Source: Lingula anatina
Lineage: Eukaryota; Brachiopoda; Lingulata; Lingulida; Lingulidae
DNA: 64,000 bases
Direction: 5' to 3'
NCBI RefSeq assembly: GCF_001039355.2
Contig: NW_019775902.1
Location: 276,461-340,460, forward strand
In this document: positions 1 through 14,251 of the stretch, piece by piece
Layout of the letters: each line of letters starts with the position of its first letter
Position numbering within the stretch: position 1 is the stretch's first letter
Notes under the pieces: model-generated
Seen by the model: only the letters and a program-made list of their open reading frames with translations
The model's database searches: none
What the model was told of the DNA's origin: nothing
Position numbers and translations under genes: made by a program

Positions 1-3000
1 TTTACTCTTCTTTACCAGACATTACTGAAACTGCCAGAAAATACATGACATTTAATAATTAGGAGTTGCAGTTTTTTCTCAAGTTACACCATCCATGACA
101 GTTTTTTTGGAAAACACTTGGAACCTATATTTCTATGCCAAGAATCAGTCATGGATATAATTGGTTATTTCTCACACATTTCAATCAACTCATCTTTTTC
201 CCATACAATTTAGTCTCCCCCCAAAAAACTTTCTGGCTTTAACCCAATTTCCTACATTTAAATACTGAATCACATATTACATCAATAGACCTGTAAACAA
301 AACACTGACTTGGGACCTATCACCAACTGTTTCGAAGAAATCTCACAAACCAAGAATTCAATTTAGCTTTCCTAGCAACCCAAGCTCCATTACAACATTC
401 CGCGCACGGGACACCTTGTGTAGATGCTTTCCTAGCACTGTAAGGAACTGCCGAAAGCCTTTCCCAGCACTCCAGGAACTCCGTGGCAGATAGCTAAGCC
501 ATCTCAACCACTTCCAGTAATGTGTACCTGCTACCACTTGGTAATAGCGTGCCCAGCAGGACAGCCAACCAATACCTCTACCTGGATTTCACCGTTTCCC
601 CCTCCACCCTCTTAGGTCAATGCACTGAATTTATGTACCCCGCCTTTCACAGAGTACAGAGCATAATAAATTTCTTGAACCATGTCTGGATTTAACCTAC
701 CAACCCTGAAATCATCAGGGTATGATAAACTGAATAATATTTTGACTTTGAGGAATTCCAAAATATTTTCTTTCCTCCACAACCTTTTCCCTTCTCAAAC
801 CTTTTTCACCTCAGAAAATAAGCATCTGCATATCACAACTATCTGGAAGCTCATTGGTAGGATCAAAACTTTAGATCACCGTCCAGCAATTTTAGATTTC
901 ATTGTTAAGAATAAAGCTCAGCTTTATTCTTAACAATGAAAGCAAATGCTGTTGAATATCATCTTGGAATTTGACATTTTTCTTGTGCTTTATATTACTG
1001 TTCTTGTTTTACAGTAATTGTTTCTAAAATTTCAAACCCTTCCTATATCTCAATACCTATCTTTTTTTCAAAATGCATCAACTTCATTTTTCTACAAGAA
1101 TGTACTTTATAACACATATCCAACTACATGTACCTTTTCAGATAATTCAAATTATGTTTTTTTTTCCTGACAAAACGAAATATTGGGTCAAACTTTGTTA
1201 GGATTTACCAAGTAGTTACCGTACTCAAGTTGCTGAGGTCAGTTCTGGCTGAATTTGTGCCTCATTTTCACCTGGAGTTAACTCTCCCGAGAATGCTAGA
1301 TTTAATCTGAGTCAGGAAAATTGTATTCAGAAATTGGAGGCAAGTAAATACTTCACCCCAAATTTTGCTCATTTTGTCACCAGCAGGTCATTCATCCAAT
1401 TTACCTCCACTGTATGAGATTCATGGGTATCCATTGAGAACTTTACTGTGCAAATGCAAGTGTTCAAATAAAATATCACAGATGTTGATCAAATCTATTT
1501 TACCGGTGTGAAATTGGTATCCACTACAATTTTTTGAAAGTCACTGAACTTTCCTCTATACTGTTATTTCCCAGTTCAAATTCCAAGTACTAGTATTCTT
1601 TTATCCATTCATTTATAAATTAAGTCCTTTCTTTATTTTATCATCTACCTATCTAATCAGCAATTTGTTTCTTTAAGTCAATTTGGTTATTACAGAAATA
1701 CAGTAAGCATAGATCTGTTTTTTCATTCATGCATTGCACAGTAATCCTTACTTAGGTTATGTGACAGCTTAGTCTCAGGAATTGTTTTGATAACTTCATA
1801 ACCAGATCATCAGCTTAAGTGCAATGAAACCAACGAACCCAGGTTAAAACAACCTTGACTGTGCTACCGCCTGTAGGAAAAACATGCAGGAATCACTTGT
1901 ATTTATTCCTGGTTTTTTAGCACATATCTCGAAGTGCATCGGAACCATGATCACTCTACAAGAAGCAATTTCACAGCGCTGAGAAAACAAGAATAAGTAT
2001 CTGGTTTTGTTGTTTTTAAATCCACATCTCTGAGTCACTGATCAGGATATACAACTGTGATGTAGCCGAAAAAAAAATTAACATGTCAGGAAGCAATCTT
2101 TTCTACAAAAGTAATCTTTTTATTGCATGGAAATATACACTGTATATGACTGTTAACATGGTCATGGACCGTGTACTGAGTTTTGACAAGTAGTATGTTT
2201 TGATAATGGATAATGTTTTGTTTTTCTGTATTGAAATATTTATTATCAGAAATACATGCATTATCTTACATATCACTGCATGAACAATGTATATTCAAGC
2301 CATCTTGTTCATATAAGAACAAAGTGTGCATGCTTTAAACAGGATTTTTTTAGCTGGGAAAAATTGAATTTCACACTGAAGAAAGAGGTCAGCAATTTGT
2401 CAACAGCAATGTTTTACAACATATCAGATTTGCTCTTTCTTCGATTTTTTTCAAATTCCCCATTCACTTACAAAAACTTTTTGTAAGATTGCTGCACTTA
2501 ACATCAATCCAGGATTTATATAGAAGTGGCAGAGAGTAATTTCATCATGAGGAATTCCAGAGAGACGCATCAAATACTCACTAAAGAGGCAATTTTAAAA
2601 CCAGCTTTAAAAATTGCAATTTCTTTCTACATTTCACTCATCTTTGACCAAGCTTTGGATCACCCACTTGACTACAGGTAGCTCAGATAATTCCACACGG
2701 CCACCAAGAATAACAAACATCATCAAACAAAGCAAAAACTATGGGGTTTTTGTCTTATTTTCTAAGAGGAATAAAAGTGGAAACCGGTTTACTTTGTGTC
2801 TGGTCTGAACACTTCCTGTGGCGGTTGCTGAACTTGTACTACGGTGGCATGTTTGGGTTCTAAGATATACTACCTAGTGCCGCAGGACAGATGCCCACCA
2901 TTAAATAAAACTTGTTCCAGTTAAAAACATCCTCTTTAAATGATAAATCAAGAAGCTGTGTTTACCTTCAGGAAAGACTGCCATTCAATCTTATGCTAAG

Positions 3001-6000
3001 TAGGAAACTACTGTAAAAAAATATGAACAAAAATGAAAACTTAACAATGGAAATCTATTTTGACTAATGTGTGTGTGTGACTGTGTGTTTTATTTATATT
3101 ATATTTTTTGTACTTGCGTCATTCTCTGTAACATCCACTGTGGAACCATTAATAGTGTGTCTAGCAAAGTTTCTCTTTGTATTAATCAAAAAATATACTA
3201 GACTATACTGCATCCAGCATAATGAGCTGAAGTCCCCATCACTTTTATTTTGGTAATATTTTTCTAACAAAAGTTTTTGTCAGTGCAGTCAAACAGTCAA
3301 GAAGGAAGGGTATCCACAAAAGAGATGTTTTTAGAATCACTTCAAAACCAAATATGGATCTTATTATTTTATTATATGAATGCTGTGAGACATTATACTA
3401 GCAGAAGATTATCTTTTATTCTTTCAAACAAAGATGTTTCCAGAGATACAGGATTCTAGCTGATTCCCCAAACAAGTACTAGGAAGTGAACATAGTTAAA
3501 ATAATTAAATATAAGTTAAAATAGTTATATATAAGGGAATAGGCCATTAGTGACCAAGGGGCAGTGAAGCAATGACCCCAACATCCCTCCCTAAAGATAA
3601 AATCAGGCTTTCAGTAATCAAATTATCATTTCACATTTTCCTGATGCATTAGAGTTCATTTCTTAATTTGGCCAAATCTAGGGAAATTATCAAATCAAAG
3701 GCACAGACCAGTAATAACCCAATGGTTAACTACAGACAGACCTTCTTACTTTGGAATTTTTTTTACTAAATTTGCAGATATTTTTCCACTGGGGGGTAGG
3801 CAGACGGTCAGTCCACACCTAGTACCCATGTCCAGCAGAATTCTTCTTTATGTCCACTCCAGCACACACCACTGACCAAGGGCAGCAGACCAATCTCTGG
3901 CCACTCCAAATGACTGACCACAGACCAAATTATGATGTGATCTGTCACAGAGATGTTCACACCTGATGTGTTATACACTCCATAAATTAATGTCACATCT
4001 TACTTCCTACGCCTAATTGTAGCCTATCACACAACATGGCTAGAAATATGCTCACATGGACAAGGCTTGAGAAATGTCAGACATATGGAAAGAGAGAGAA
4101 AGAAAGACAGAGAAAGGAGAGAGAGAAACTGTCATAATAGCTACATAAAAATTATCTTCTTTATCATCCATTCATCATCTTTATTTTTCAAGTTTGTGAA
4201 CTAATATCCTCTTTGTCCTTCTAACCTTAGTGAAAAAAAAATTCAAAATAATAAGTCCAAATGGACTAACCCTCAATGCTTCCCACAGAGAAAACACTTC
4301 ACTTAAAATTCACGCTCCCAGTGACACACATTATCTGGTAATGGCAAACAACCATATATCCTGATGTTTACAACTAGTCTCCCATTAATCCCCGCTACCA
4401 AAGGTGATAGATACCCTCCGCCATTTTATCTTACGAGATCATCTCGCGTAATGACAGTCCTGGTGCCTGGCAGCCATGTTATCGCCTTAGGGCCATCACA
4501 CCTACAGACCACGCTATCTGGACTATCAGCTAGCTTTCAATTCATTCGGGGTCATTATCGCACTGGAAATCTCCATGATAGGGATGGAGTCAGAAAATCA
4601 GTCTGAGACACGAAAGTTGGTCTCGGAGATGGCAGCCATGCAGATGGGATGTCGTGGAGAAGACAAGGTGACATGTATCCTGCTAGCAACCACAGTTACT
4701 GAAAAACTTGGAGATTTACAGACTGATCCAGAGTTTGTCCCCCCACACCCCACCTTTTACCCCTCAAAAGGGAAGCAATGGCATACAAAGAAACAAAGAA
4801 ACTTCTCTTACGTACTCAATACAGTTAAATGTCCAACATAACCATATTCTGTTTCAACATAAGCATGTTCTCTTTCAAATTCACAGGGGGGTCATGACTT
4901 ATCTGCATGGTATACTAAACAACAAAGAATGGGAATTTACCACTAACTTCAAACCCATCCCTATTTCCCATATTTTACGAATTCAAGATCTGTTCTTTTC
5001 AATTAATCAGAAAAAAGTCCTATCTGACGTAAAACAGACTTTGCTGTTCATTTCTTTTTAATAATCTTCAACAGGTGTTTAAAAACAATGTGTAAAAAGA
5101 TACAAAATCATTATACTGTACTTATATTACGATAACAGTCCAGTGTGACATATTATAGATGTAGTGAGAGCCTGGTTACCCTAATCCACTTAAAAAGACA
5201 GAAAAAGAAAACTATAGTTTCCCAAAGCATCCTTGAAAGAGACTTGGCAAAAACAAAATAAAATGGGACCAAATGTTGCTTCCGAAAAGAAAATGAGACT
5301 GGAAAACATATGTGCCTGATAAAATCTTGACATGAGAAAAGAAGTACTAAGACAGGTTGCTATAACGTAAGTTAATTAAATTTAAATACTTTTATATTTA
5401 AACAATTAAAGAACCACAAACGCAGAAAATTATATATTAAGCACTCTTGAAACAAGGCAATACATACATGGAGGAAAGCAGTTATATCTGTTATCATCTT
5501 ACCACTGCTGTCTCCGCAGATATTTTATTTGACATACAGTTAGCTCAGATATAGATTCCCAATGTATTATGATATATTTGCTCCAACTAGATGACCAATT
5601 ATCTTCATAAGCTTGGCTCCAAAATAATCATTTTATACCCACTGTGTGATAATGAGATAAATAGCATGGATGACACATCTTATTGATTTCTCTATCTGTA
5701 TCTTTAATGATTTTCTCTGTCTGTATTTTTTTTCTTTTTTTTTTTCCAATGTTCCAATGTACAATAAAGCAAGACATGATGCTGACTGTTAATCCCAGCA
5801 CTGCAATCAAATTGATTATTTTTTATACAAAGGTTAGTCAAGAATAAATCATCAAAAAAGACATAATTCAACACACCATTTTGTTGAACATCACAAGTGT
5901 TAAAATGAAAATATGGGCTTTCATTGTAATAACTGCAAATTCTTGTAATTAAGTCACACTTAAAATGATTATTATCAATTGATTTTCAATAGATTTTCCA

Positions 6001-7864
6001 TGTTTGTAACATATTGTTAAACAGATTCATTTGAAATTGGCAGAACTGTATAGAACTTTTTAAAAGTTTTCAACAAACAGACTAATTTGTATTAAAATCA
6101 GACTTTTAATGATGAAAACTGTACAACTTAAACACATTTTTACTTAATTTTGATGTTATGGTTTCAAAAGGAGTGTGACAGTGTACCATTATCTAAATGA
6201 TATAATAAATGGTCGTCAATCTGACTTTGTGATGCCTCCTATTAGACCTAATACATAATACATGCCAATACAATGCACTGTATATTGTGGTGCTTTCCAA
6301 TATACAATACACAGATCAATATTCAAAGTACAGGGTTTGTTTAGATAGTAAGATCACATTCAGTGGCAATCTGGTCAAAGCCATGTTCATCAGTAAACTT
6401 TTATCAAATCATAGGACAATATACAAACCACAATGGTCCACCAAATAAAGGCAGGTGATGTTAGCTTTAAGATAAATAGCTTACACTTGGAGCAGCTTTA
6501 GACAAGGAATGCACTTAAATATTCTTCCTCCTCCTATTTTGTTTACCTCATTTCTGGCAGCACAAGCAATATTGGTTGGTAATCTGAAAACTTATCAAGA
6601 CCATATTAATTAAAAAAATAGATTCAAACAAAAAACACCATTTAGTTGATTTATCATCATTCCAAACAACAACAGACCCAGATAATAAGTCACTGATGTC
6701 TGTTAAGATTCATCCGAATAAAATCAATTCCAAAGATATGCATATCCATCAATTTACATTAGGTCGAATTGCCATTTCTGTTGAAAAAATCTTAGCATGA
6801 TGCAATGCACTACACTCAATTTTAACATAAAATCAAGAATCATTTTTTTAAATCTGCATTTATGTAGTAATTTTTATCTTAAGTCTGTCTTGCCATCGTA
6901 TTTTTGGTTTTAGCCAAAATGAACAATTTTTCAACAACTGAAGGAATCCGGAGACAGTGGCAGAAATTAAGAAATATCAGTTTCTATTTTCTGTTGCCTG
7001 AGTAAATTGTTATTAGCTTACTAGTAAATAACTGTGTGTTACATTAAAATGTGTTCTGGCCCCTATTCCAGTGTACACAAAGTAATGTGAATGTAAAAAT
7101 AGTCACTTTTTTTATCCCAGCCTCCCACCAAGGCCATAAAACGGTGTTAATAAAACCCCAAATACACGCATTACCAATGTTAAAACAAAACAAGCAGTGG
7201 GTGGTCTGCGCCAATAAAAAATCTTTTTTTTCATAACAGAACTTGAAAAAGCATAGGCAAGTACCAACATCCCGTCCAATAAATTTTACATTCACTTGAA
7301 CAAAATTGGCACTGTACAAATGCACTTAAAGCTAACAAAGGCCTACTGAGACCTTTTGATGATCATTTATTCACATATTAGGCATTAAAATTCAGACCAA
7401 AAGTTGCTATACTTAGGGCTCCCGTCGCACAGGGACTTCACGTGTTAAGGGATAAATGTTGGAAAAGAGTGGGGTAAGGGGTGGAGGCGAGGACTTGACA
7501 ACGGTTTCAGACTTTTTAATAGCAGTACATAAAGGGTGTGTGCATACCGCTAAGTGAGAGCAAGTCAGAAGGCAAGCGTTTTGGTAATTATTTTACTCGT
7601 GACAGTTGCTAGACAGACACGAACAGACAGACAGTGGTGAATACATGAATGGAAGAGTGGGGAGAGGTTGCATGGTTCTGGATATGTGGAACTGAAAATA
7701 ATGCACTTCTAGTAATAGAAAAGGGGGTTGGGGTTGACAACATCAGCTACGATAATTAAATAGTGTATGACTGCCCAGCATTTCATTTAGAGATGGTTTG
7801 TATTTGTGTGTGTTTCTGTGTGCATGTACATCTTTGTATGTGTGCATGTAAAGTGTGTATCAAT

Positions 7865-7866
<2 letters not shown>

Positions 7867-7907
<41 letters not shown>
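7867..7907. repeat. (TG)n microsatellite
   Basis: About 20 uninterrupted GT units, preceded by a looser TG/TATG-rich stretch. It generates spurious Cys-Val and His-Thr open frames on the two strands. Confidence 0.95.
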
Positions 7908-7909
<2 letters not shown>

Positions 7910-8682
7910 GTATGCATGTGGTGTAAAAGAGCTTGGTTGTCTTCCAGATAATTAAAACTATTCCTGCACACACAGCAGTCACGGCAAGATGGACAATATA
8001 TATCCGACACTAAGTCACATCTCTTAACATCTCTAACTTAATACAGAAAATAGAAATAATGGAAGTAAATCATATTACAATTAGGCAACCTTTCTGACCC
8101 AAATCCCTGTACAAATGCACATGACCTGTTTATACTCGCGTTATGGTTCAACCTTGAACCATTATCTAGTTTGGATCGTATCACACAAAGTTGACATAAG
8201 AAAGCACGGGAAACTACAGTCAATCACAACACCTCTAGCAGAGAATATGCATCATTGACTTAATGCTAGCATACTTCGTTAAAATCAATGTGTACCAAAA
8301 GCGTATTGCCCAGATCCATTTGACTAGTGTAAACAGGGGCAGTGATATCAAGCCACCAAGATGAAGTGAGCCAGTCATCCATCAGCACACTTTATGGAAA
8401 TACATGCAGATTGTTTCCAAGAATTGCCTTAGTCCCTTTATCATATCCAGGGATATTTGCCAATGGTACATGACATCTACACGGTATCTCTTCTATGAAA
8501 TATGAGATGACAATTGTTTTCACATTTCACAATGTCAATTCTACCCACAGCAAGTAAGCTAGCTTTTCAAAGGATAAAGAGAAGACTTTTTTGCAACAAA
8601 GCTAAACCTCATTAATGCCGATGTTTGGTGTTGCCACTTCTTCGCATCACATTGAGAATTTCCTGCTTGTGTAGTGGCAAAT

Positions 8683-8815
8683 TATGGTTTTCATTTCCTC
8701 CAGACTTGCGATGGCTTCCTGAAGTGATAGTGGCAGTCGAGAAACTGGGCACCAATTATGCCACACATATTGTTCTTTGTGAACACCATATCCAGCCTGC
8801 TGTCAACATCAATGC
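8683..8815. other. Possible exon, strand unresolved
   Basis: Both strands can be read as a 3' terminal exon. On plus, a good pyrimidine-rich acceptor (tttcatttcctccag) precedes an open frame ending near 8,819 (reads ...LPEVIVAVEKLGTNYATHIV...). On minus, an acceptor (ttttctctctcaag) at about 8,815 precedes an open frame ending near 8,680 (reads ...IDVDSRLDMVFTKNNMCGII...). I recognise neither product. At most one is real, and both may be chance. Confidence 0.2.
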
Positions 8816-10027
8816 TTGAGAGAGAAAAATACCAAAAGGAAACCTAAGCAATACATTAACTTAAATATATGATATTTCAACAGATGGTTGTTTTTCTGAC
8901 CTGTTCTCTTCAAAGAACTGCATTGCCTCATGCAACAGCAATAAGGTTTCTACAGTTCAACAGTTCTCAAATTTTGATGGCTGCTTTATTGTTTGTTGTA
9001 TCATAATAAACAACAGGAATACAGCTGAAAAGTATATTTAACTGTTAGCCAACAATGAGCAGAAATAATGTATATTTTATATACATCAAGCTTGCAACAT
9101 GACACAGAGTGACATTTTCAACCTTGATGGTTCAAACTCTTGCAGTAACAACACTCCACTTCAAGGGAAAGATCCAGTGTCTGATAACAAATCGTGTTAG
9201 CTTGTTTAAAATATTTAAAGAGTTCAACCCCAAGTTAACATTTACGCATCTAAAGTTATTTGCACTTTCATTTTTTTCCTTTGCTAATTGTCTTTGAGAC
9301 AATTTCCTTTTGACGGTGAAATTCCTGTGTGGATGAAAAATGCCAAAAGAGATCTCAACCTCAACTAAAAGAAAACTACTGAAAAACTACCCAAGGGCTG
9401 TCTTGGTACAAAGTGTCCCCTGGTGTCATTGACAGTCCCAATAAAAACTGACCAATCAAATTTCTTTTAACACCTTTTCATCTGATAAAAAATTGAATAT
9501 TTTGAACCAACGCCTGCAGTTAAAGAAAGGTATCATTTTACAAAATGTAATCTAAACTTATTTGAAATCATGACTCAACAAGTTGTGGTTTGCCATGGAT
9601 GGTTCCAATGAGTGTGGTTCTCCTCTGCACAATTGCCGGATGCTATCTGCCTTTCATTCCATGTATCAAATTTCATTCTATTACATGAGAAATAATGTCT
9701 CACTTTTGAGTACATGGGAATACTTAAACATACATCACATTCCTAATTTCCTTTTGTTTCACCCCTTTTTTTCAAAAATTTGTTAATTTCCTTTTGTTTG
9801 AGCACAATCCATCAAAAACCACATTTGTCTAAACTCTGACTTATTCACCTTCCAAATACCAATATTTCAATCTTTTCATGTACTCAGAACAGCCAATGCT
9901 ACAATTTTTTTTTTCAAATCCACTCACATTTTAAATATTGAGTCTATTTGTTTTCAGGGTTCACATGGACATAAACAGTGCTCACAAATAATATCTAGGG
10001 AAAATTCAAGTTACCAGCACGGCACAC

Positions 10028-10205
10028 CCTGGGGTAGTGCTAGCAATTTTTTTCGCCTAGCCAAATCACCACATTTTTGTCAATTTGTTATCAAAATGGT
10101 TATAATTTGGCTAAAACATGTCAAATCAAGCCCTTTTTCTTTAGCCAATTTTAAGTCAGTTTTAGCATTTGGCTAAATTGGCGAGTGTTAGCGCTACCCC
10201 AGACA
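10028..10205. mobile_element. MITE-like inverted-repeat element
   Basis: The ends are inverted copies of one another: CTGGGGTAGTGCTAGCA at the left, and at the right a sequence whose complement reads CTGGGGTAGCGCTAACA. The similarity continues inward for about 40 bp (gcctagccaaat against gccaatttagccaaat). About 178 bp with no coding capacity, which suggests a non-autonomous DNA transposon. Confidence 0.55.
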
Positions 10206-10452
10206 CCCATTCCACTGCATTTCAATATTGCCCCCATCCAAAATTTTGGTTTGATAATGGTTATGTAGAATAATTCTGCTCAACTGCTCAATTCTCTCCT
10301 CTTTATTTCCATGTGCTCAGAAGCCACATACCAATTCATGTTGGCTTTATTTAATACTTAACTGCTATATAAGCAAACCTGTAAATTATAATTTCTAACC
10401 ACTAGAGGTCAATCTAGTCAATATACTGCCCACTGCAACTGATATAATCATA

Positions 10453-10634
10453 GGGTGCATTCAGAACAGTGAACTAACAGATCCGCGGATCAAATATGGC
10501 CGACCCAATTAAATGCTTGTTGCTTAATACCCGCGGGGAATCTATTTAGGATCTAATCTGGATTAAGTGGCAAGCATTTTAGTGGGTCGCCATATTTGAT
10601 CCACGGATCTGTTAATGCGGTGTTCTGAATGTGC
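10453..10634. mobile_element. MITE-like palindrome, family 1, copy 1
   Basis: A 182-bp element with long imperfect terminal inverted repeats of about 55 bp. The left arm contains CATTCAGAAC, ACAGATCCGCGGATCA and AATATGGCCGACCCA; the right arm is its complement with a few changes. TCATA at 10448-10452 and 10635-10639 flanks it as a probable 5-bp target-site duplication. A related element lies near 23.1 kb inside MOCOS intron 1. Confidence 0.7.
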
Positions 10635-13600
10635 TCATACTTCTAACCATCCCCATTCCTGAGCATAGCATGGGTCAGTTAATAAAAACAGCTATGGGCA
10701 GCACAGGGATTAGAGTGGCTGACCATGATCAGAAACCCTAATCATACAATCTGCTGAGATAATGCACACTGAGCCAGGCTGTCACAACTAGTCTGTGTAT
10801 GCACCTCTAAACATGTCCATAGAACCACATGTTGGAGAGCATCATTTTCTTCCAAGAGCTGCATGATCTCCATAATACCCCATGATTTCCATGCTACCCC
10901 ACTGTGCCAGCCATGTTATCCAATGATATTTGCTCTCATATCTTTTTTTTTATTATTTTTGTTACATATCCCATCAAATAAATAACTCCCAGATGTAAGA
11001 ATAGGGCTGTGGAGATCATTCAGATCATCCTGCCTCAAAACATCTTCTCTGACTGCATCATCCAAAATAAACTCAACATTAAGACTGATGGTTGCCATGG
11101 TTAAGACCACTGATTGCTGGCCTTTAAAAGGACAATTGAGGTTTCGGGCAGGAGGTTAATAATGAAAAAGACATTAACTGAGTTTCTATTTCTGCTAGGG
11201 AAAATTTTTGAAAATCTGAACTGACAATATATCTATATCCTAAAAATCTGCCATCAAGACGGCACTGAAGAGACAATGGCATCACTTATACCATAAGAAA
11301 TGATTTTAAATGTAAGTGATATCTAAAGACTTGCAAGCCAACATGATTTTCCAATCTAAACACAAAGCAGAATTTGCCTTCAAATGTCATCATTTCTTTC
11401 CCAGCATTCTGAGGAACCATGCTTTATTTAACTAATCCAAGATGAACTTCATTACCCAATGACGCATTATTATTTAAAGCAAGTGTTATTGTAATCGACG
11501 GTTACTATGGACAAGAAGATATTACAGGCATTCGGCCAATTTCCACCAAATGAAGTGAGCCGAGCTGGGCCATGCAAACTGAGACAGTAGTCTCCCTCTT
11601 ACCCTTTACAGATCAATAAATGCGAAATAAATCACATTCTGATTCCTGCGATTACTAAACAGAGAGATGCTGGCAGCTATGTGGGTCGATTTTGTCACTC
11701 TAGGATATATTCTGCTGTATTATCCCACACTCTCTCTACAAGTTTAACTTAACCTTAAAAATTGTTCCCATCAGATATAATTTAAACCTAAAACTGCATT
11801 TCACCAGACTAATAAATAATTTGAGTCGTACAGCTAATTAGAGTCGAGTAAGTTACTTGACCATGTGAACAGAACTATATGATCTACGGAAGGGGGTTTG
11901 AACATATTTAATTTTTGGAAGTAAGACCTAAACTAGATCTATGTTAAGCCTGACAACATGACAAATTAAAAATCAATACCATTTGGATGCAGGAGGTATC
12001 AAAGACAAAGAAAGTAAATTAACCCTTTGGAATATGTGCTTACAGGGTTAAAATGTTATGAAGACTTTTGAGAATATTAATGACAATAGCCCTTGGAGAA
12101 GGCCAAGCAAAATATTGAATAAATTGCTAAAACTTTCTAAATAGTCTGACAAGATAAGTAACACTGAGAAATCCACTTTTTAAATATTTCAAGGCTAAAT
12201 TCATTAGTCAATTATCATGGATAACACTGCAGACTGGTAGCCAAGCAGAAAATGTACCAATGTTAGCAAATGGTGAATATAACTTTTTATTATGATGTTT
12301 CTCTCAGCTTTGGTTCTTGTTCACATATTAGGACATATCATTGATAATTGTCTGCAGCATAATTACTGATATTTATTATCACAATCCCTCTGGTAGACCA
12401 AAATATCTATATGTTTTTTTTTTCCCTTTCATTTTACTATACTTGTTTAATTTGATAAAAGATGCCTGGAGAAAAAAAAAACTCTAGAATAACCCAGACA
12501 CCATTTCATCTAAGTATCAAGTAATTTTAACACAAGACACTGCAAATTCACATCAATGGATTTAACAAAAACAAACTGGCTGCAATTTTGATGTATTTCA
12601 CTCACATTATCAGTTACTTTATTCTGAATGCCTTTTATTAGGGATGATTTATCATGTCTTTCGGTGCAAAATAAAAAGTGACAAAGCAATCAACACAGAC
12701 AATGGTGACAAATGATGACATGTTTCCCCTTCACAATATGCAGAAGATAGGAAATGACAAAACCAATAAATCCAGCTAGAAATCTCCCTCTTAATGCAGA
12801 AATGCAATAAAAAAGCTTGTTATCAAGTTAAAAAAAAAACACTCAGAAAGTGGAGAAAGAGAGAAAACTGCTCCACATTTTATATTGAAGAGACAAGATA
12901 GGTGGGCAAGTTTAATAACATCTGATAAAGAAAAGCTTAAAGTGAATCAATAGTCTCCCATACACTTGAACCATAACAATCTGAAATATATTATTTTTCT
13001 GTCAGCATCTATCAGTCCCTCTATCTCTTTTATTTCTACAAGTAGACAGTGGGAAACTCTGCGTAGCATAATGATCCAATTACCAAGGAACAAACTCATT
13101 TCCACCAAAATCAACATAAATTTGACAAGAAATCAATAAACATAACATTTAGAGAAAAATTGGGTCAAACGCCGTCTTATCTTTGGAGAATAAATCCCCT
13201 GACTAAACAAATGGTCTATTCCTCTGGCTCAATATTTGAGGCTTGCTCGTCTGATTAATATAAGATCAACAGACTGCCGTTAAACACACAATTTTTACTA
13301 AAGCCACATGGCATGCTCTGGAAATTATTCTTTCTGGAAACCTTGTATTGATTTGAGGAATTATAAAGCCTGAGCAGTAGCATCCTGAAGTTATAATTCA
13401 ATATAAATATGTTTTTGAATGGCGCAGCTAATGGCAAAACAATGGTGATCCAAATTAAGGCAAAAAGTATCAATGTCACGAACAGAGAAACTCTGTGCGG
13501 CATGCCCAGCCTGATATAAATCCCTCAGGGATCATTTCCCCGAGATTTTGAATAAAAGCACTCATTGTGAGTGACTGACTCATAAAGTTACCTTCACGGC

Positions 13601-14164
13601 TTCACAAAGACACTAATCACAGAAATATTGATTTAGTTACTGCTAGCCTCCACTAGGCAGTTTAATCTAAATGATACTGAGGATGGATGAAGAATATTGC
13701 CAATGAGACAAGAAGTCTGCGGAAAAAGATTTAGAATCTTCATAATCCAACGCCACAGACAAGTTTTTTGTTTTACTTTTCTACTTTTTTGTGCTCACTG
13801 CTATTTCTATACTTAAACTTAAAACCAGACACATTAAGGTATGCAGATAACATGCCTTGAAATATTTCATGTCATTTCACTTGGATAAAAGAAATCTTAA
13901 AGTCTTCATTTTCTAAAATTTTCATCAATGATTCTGCCAATGAACAAAACATTAACTTGAGTGATACACTTCTTTCCACACATGCATAAGAACAATCTAT
14001 TGAAATTCTTTTATTCACTCAATTTTGATAAATTTGTTTGTTTTCCATCGTATGCTTGCATGCCAGTAATAATATTCAGGCCGAATCTAATAAGGCAGTG
14101 ACATGGGAAATTGGTATTAATCCATGTTATTACAGACCCACAAGCACATATCACCGAGGGTAGA

Positions 14165-14251
14165 CTGTGTTCACATGGGGCCTAAATGACATGGACTGTT
14201 CACATCAACTGGCCTTATTTCAGTTCAAGTTGGTTCTGAAGTGAACACAGC
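14165..14251. repeat. Short imperfect palindrome
   Basis: CTGTGTTCACATGGGGCC near 14,165 is inverted as GAAGTGAACACAGCCCCA near 14,240. This could be a small MITE or a chance hairpin; no target duplication was identified. Confidence 0.3.

Larger units (their letters stand above)
1..10027. other. Non-coding stretch, no gene established
   Basis: AT-rich sequence with frequent stops in all frames. Open stretches are short, lack convincing paired splice sites and resemble no protein I know. It contains a TG microsatellite near 7.87 kb and one strand-ambiguous exon candidate near 8.7 kb, listed separately. It may be intron or flank of a gene lying mainly outside the window. Confidence 0.5.

Noticed and set aside
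4575-4841. Plus open frames near 4.4-5.0 kb
   Set aside because: Overlapping frames of similar length with no splice logic and no recognised protein.
5628-5810. Minus open frame with a hydrophobic stretch followed by a lysine-rich segment, resembling a membrane anchor
   Set aside because: The lysines come from an A-rich tract, and no exon partners or family were recognised.
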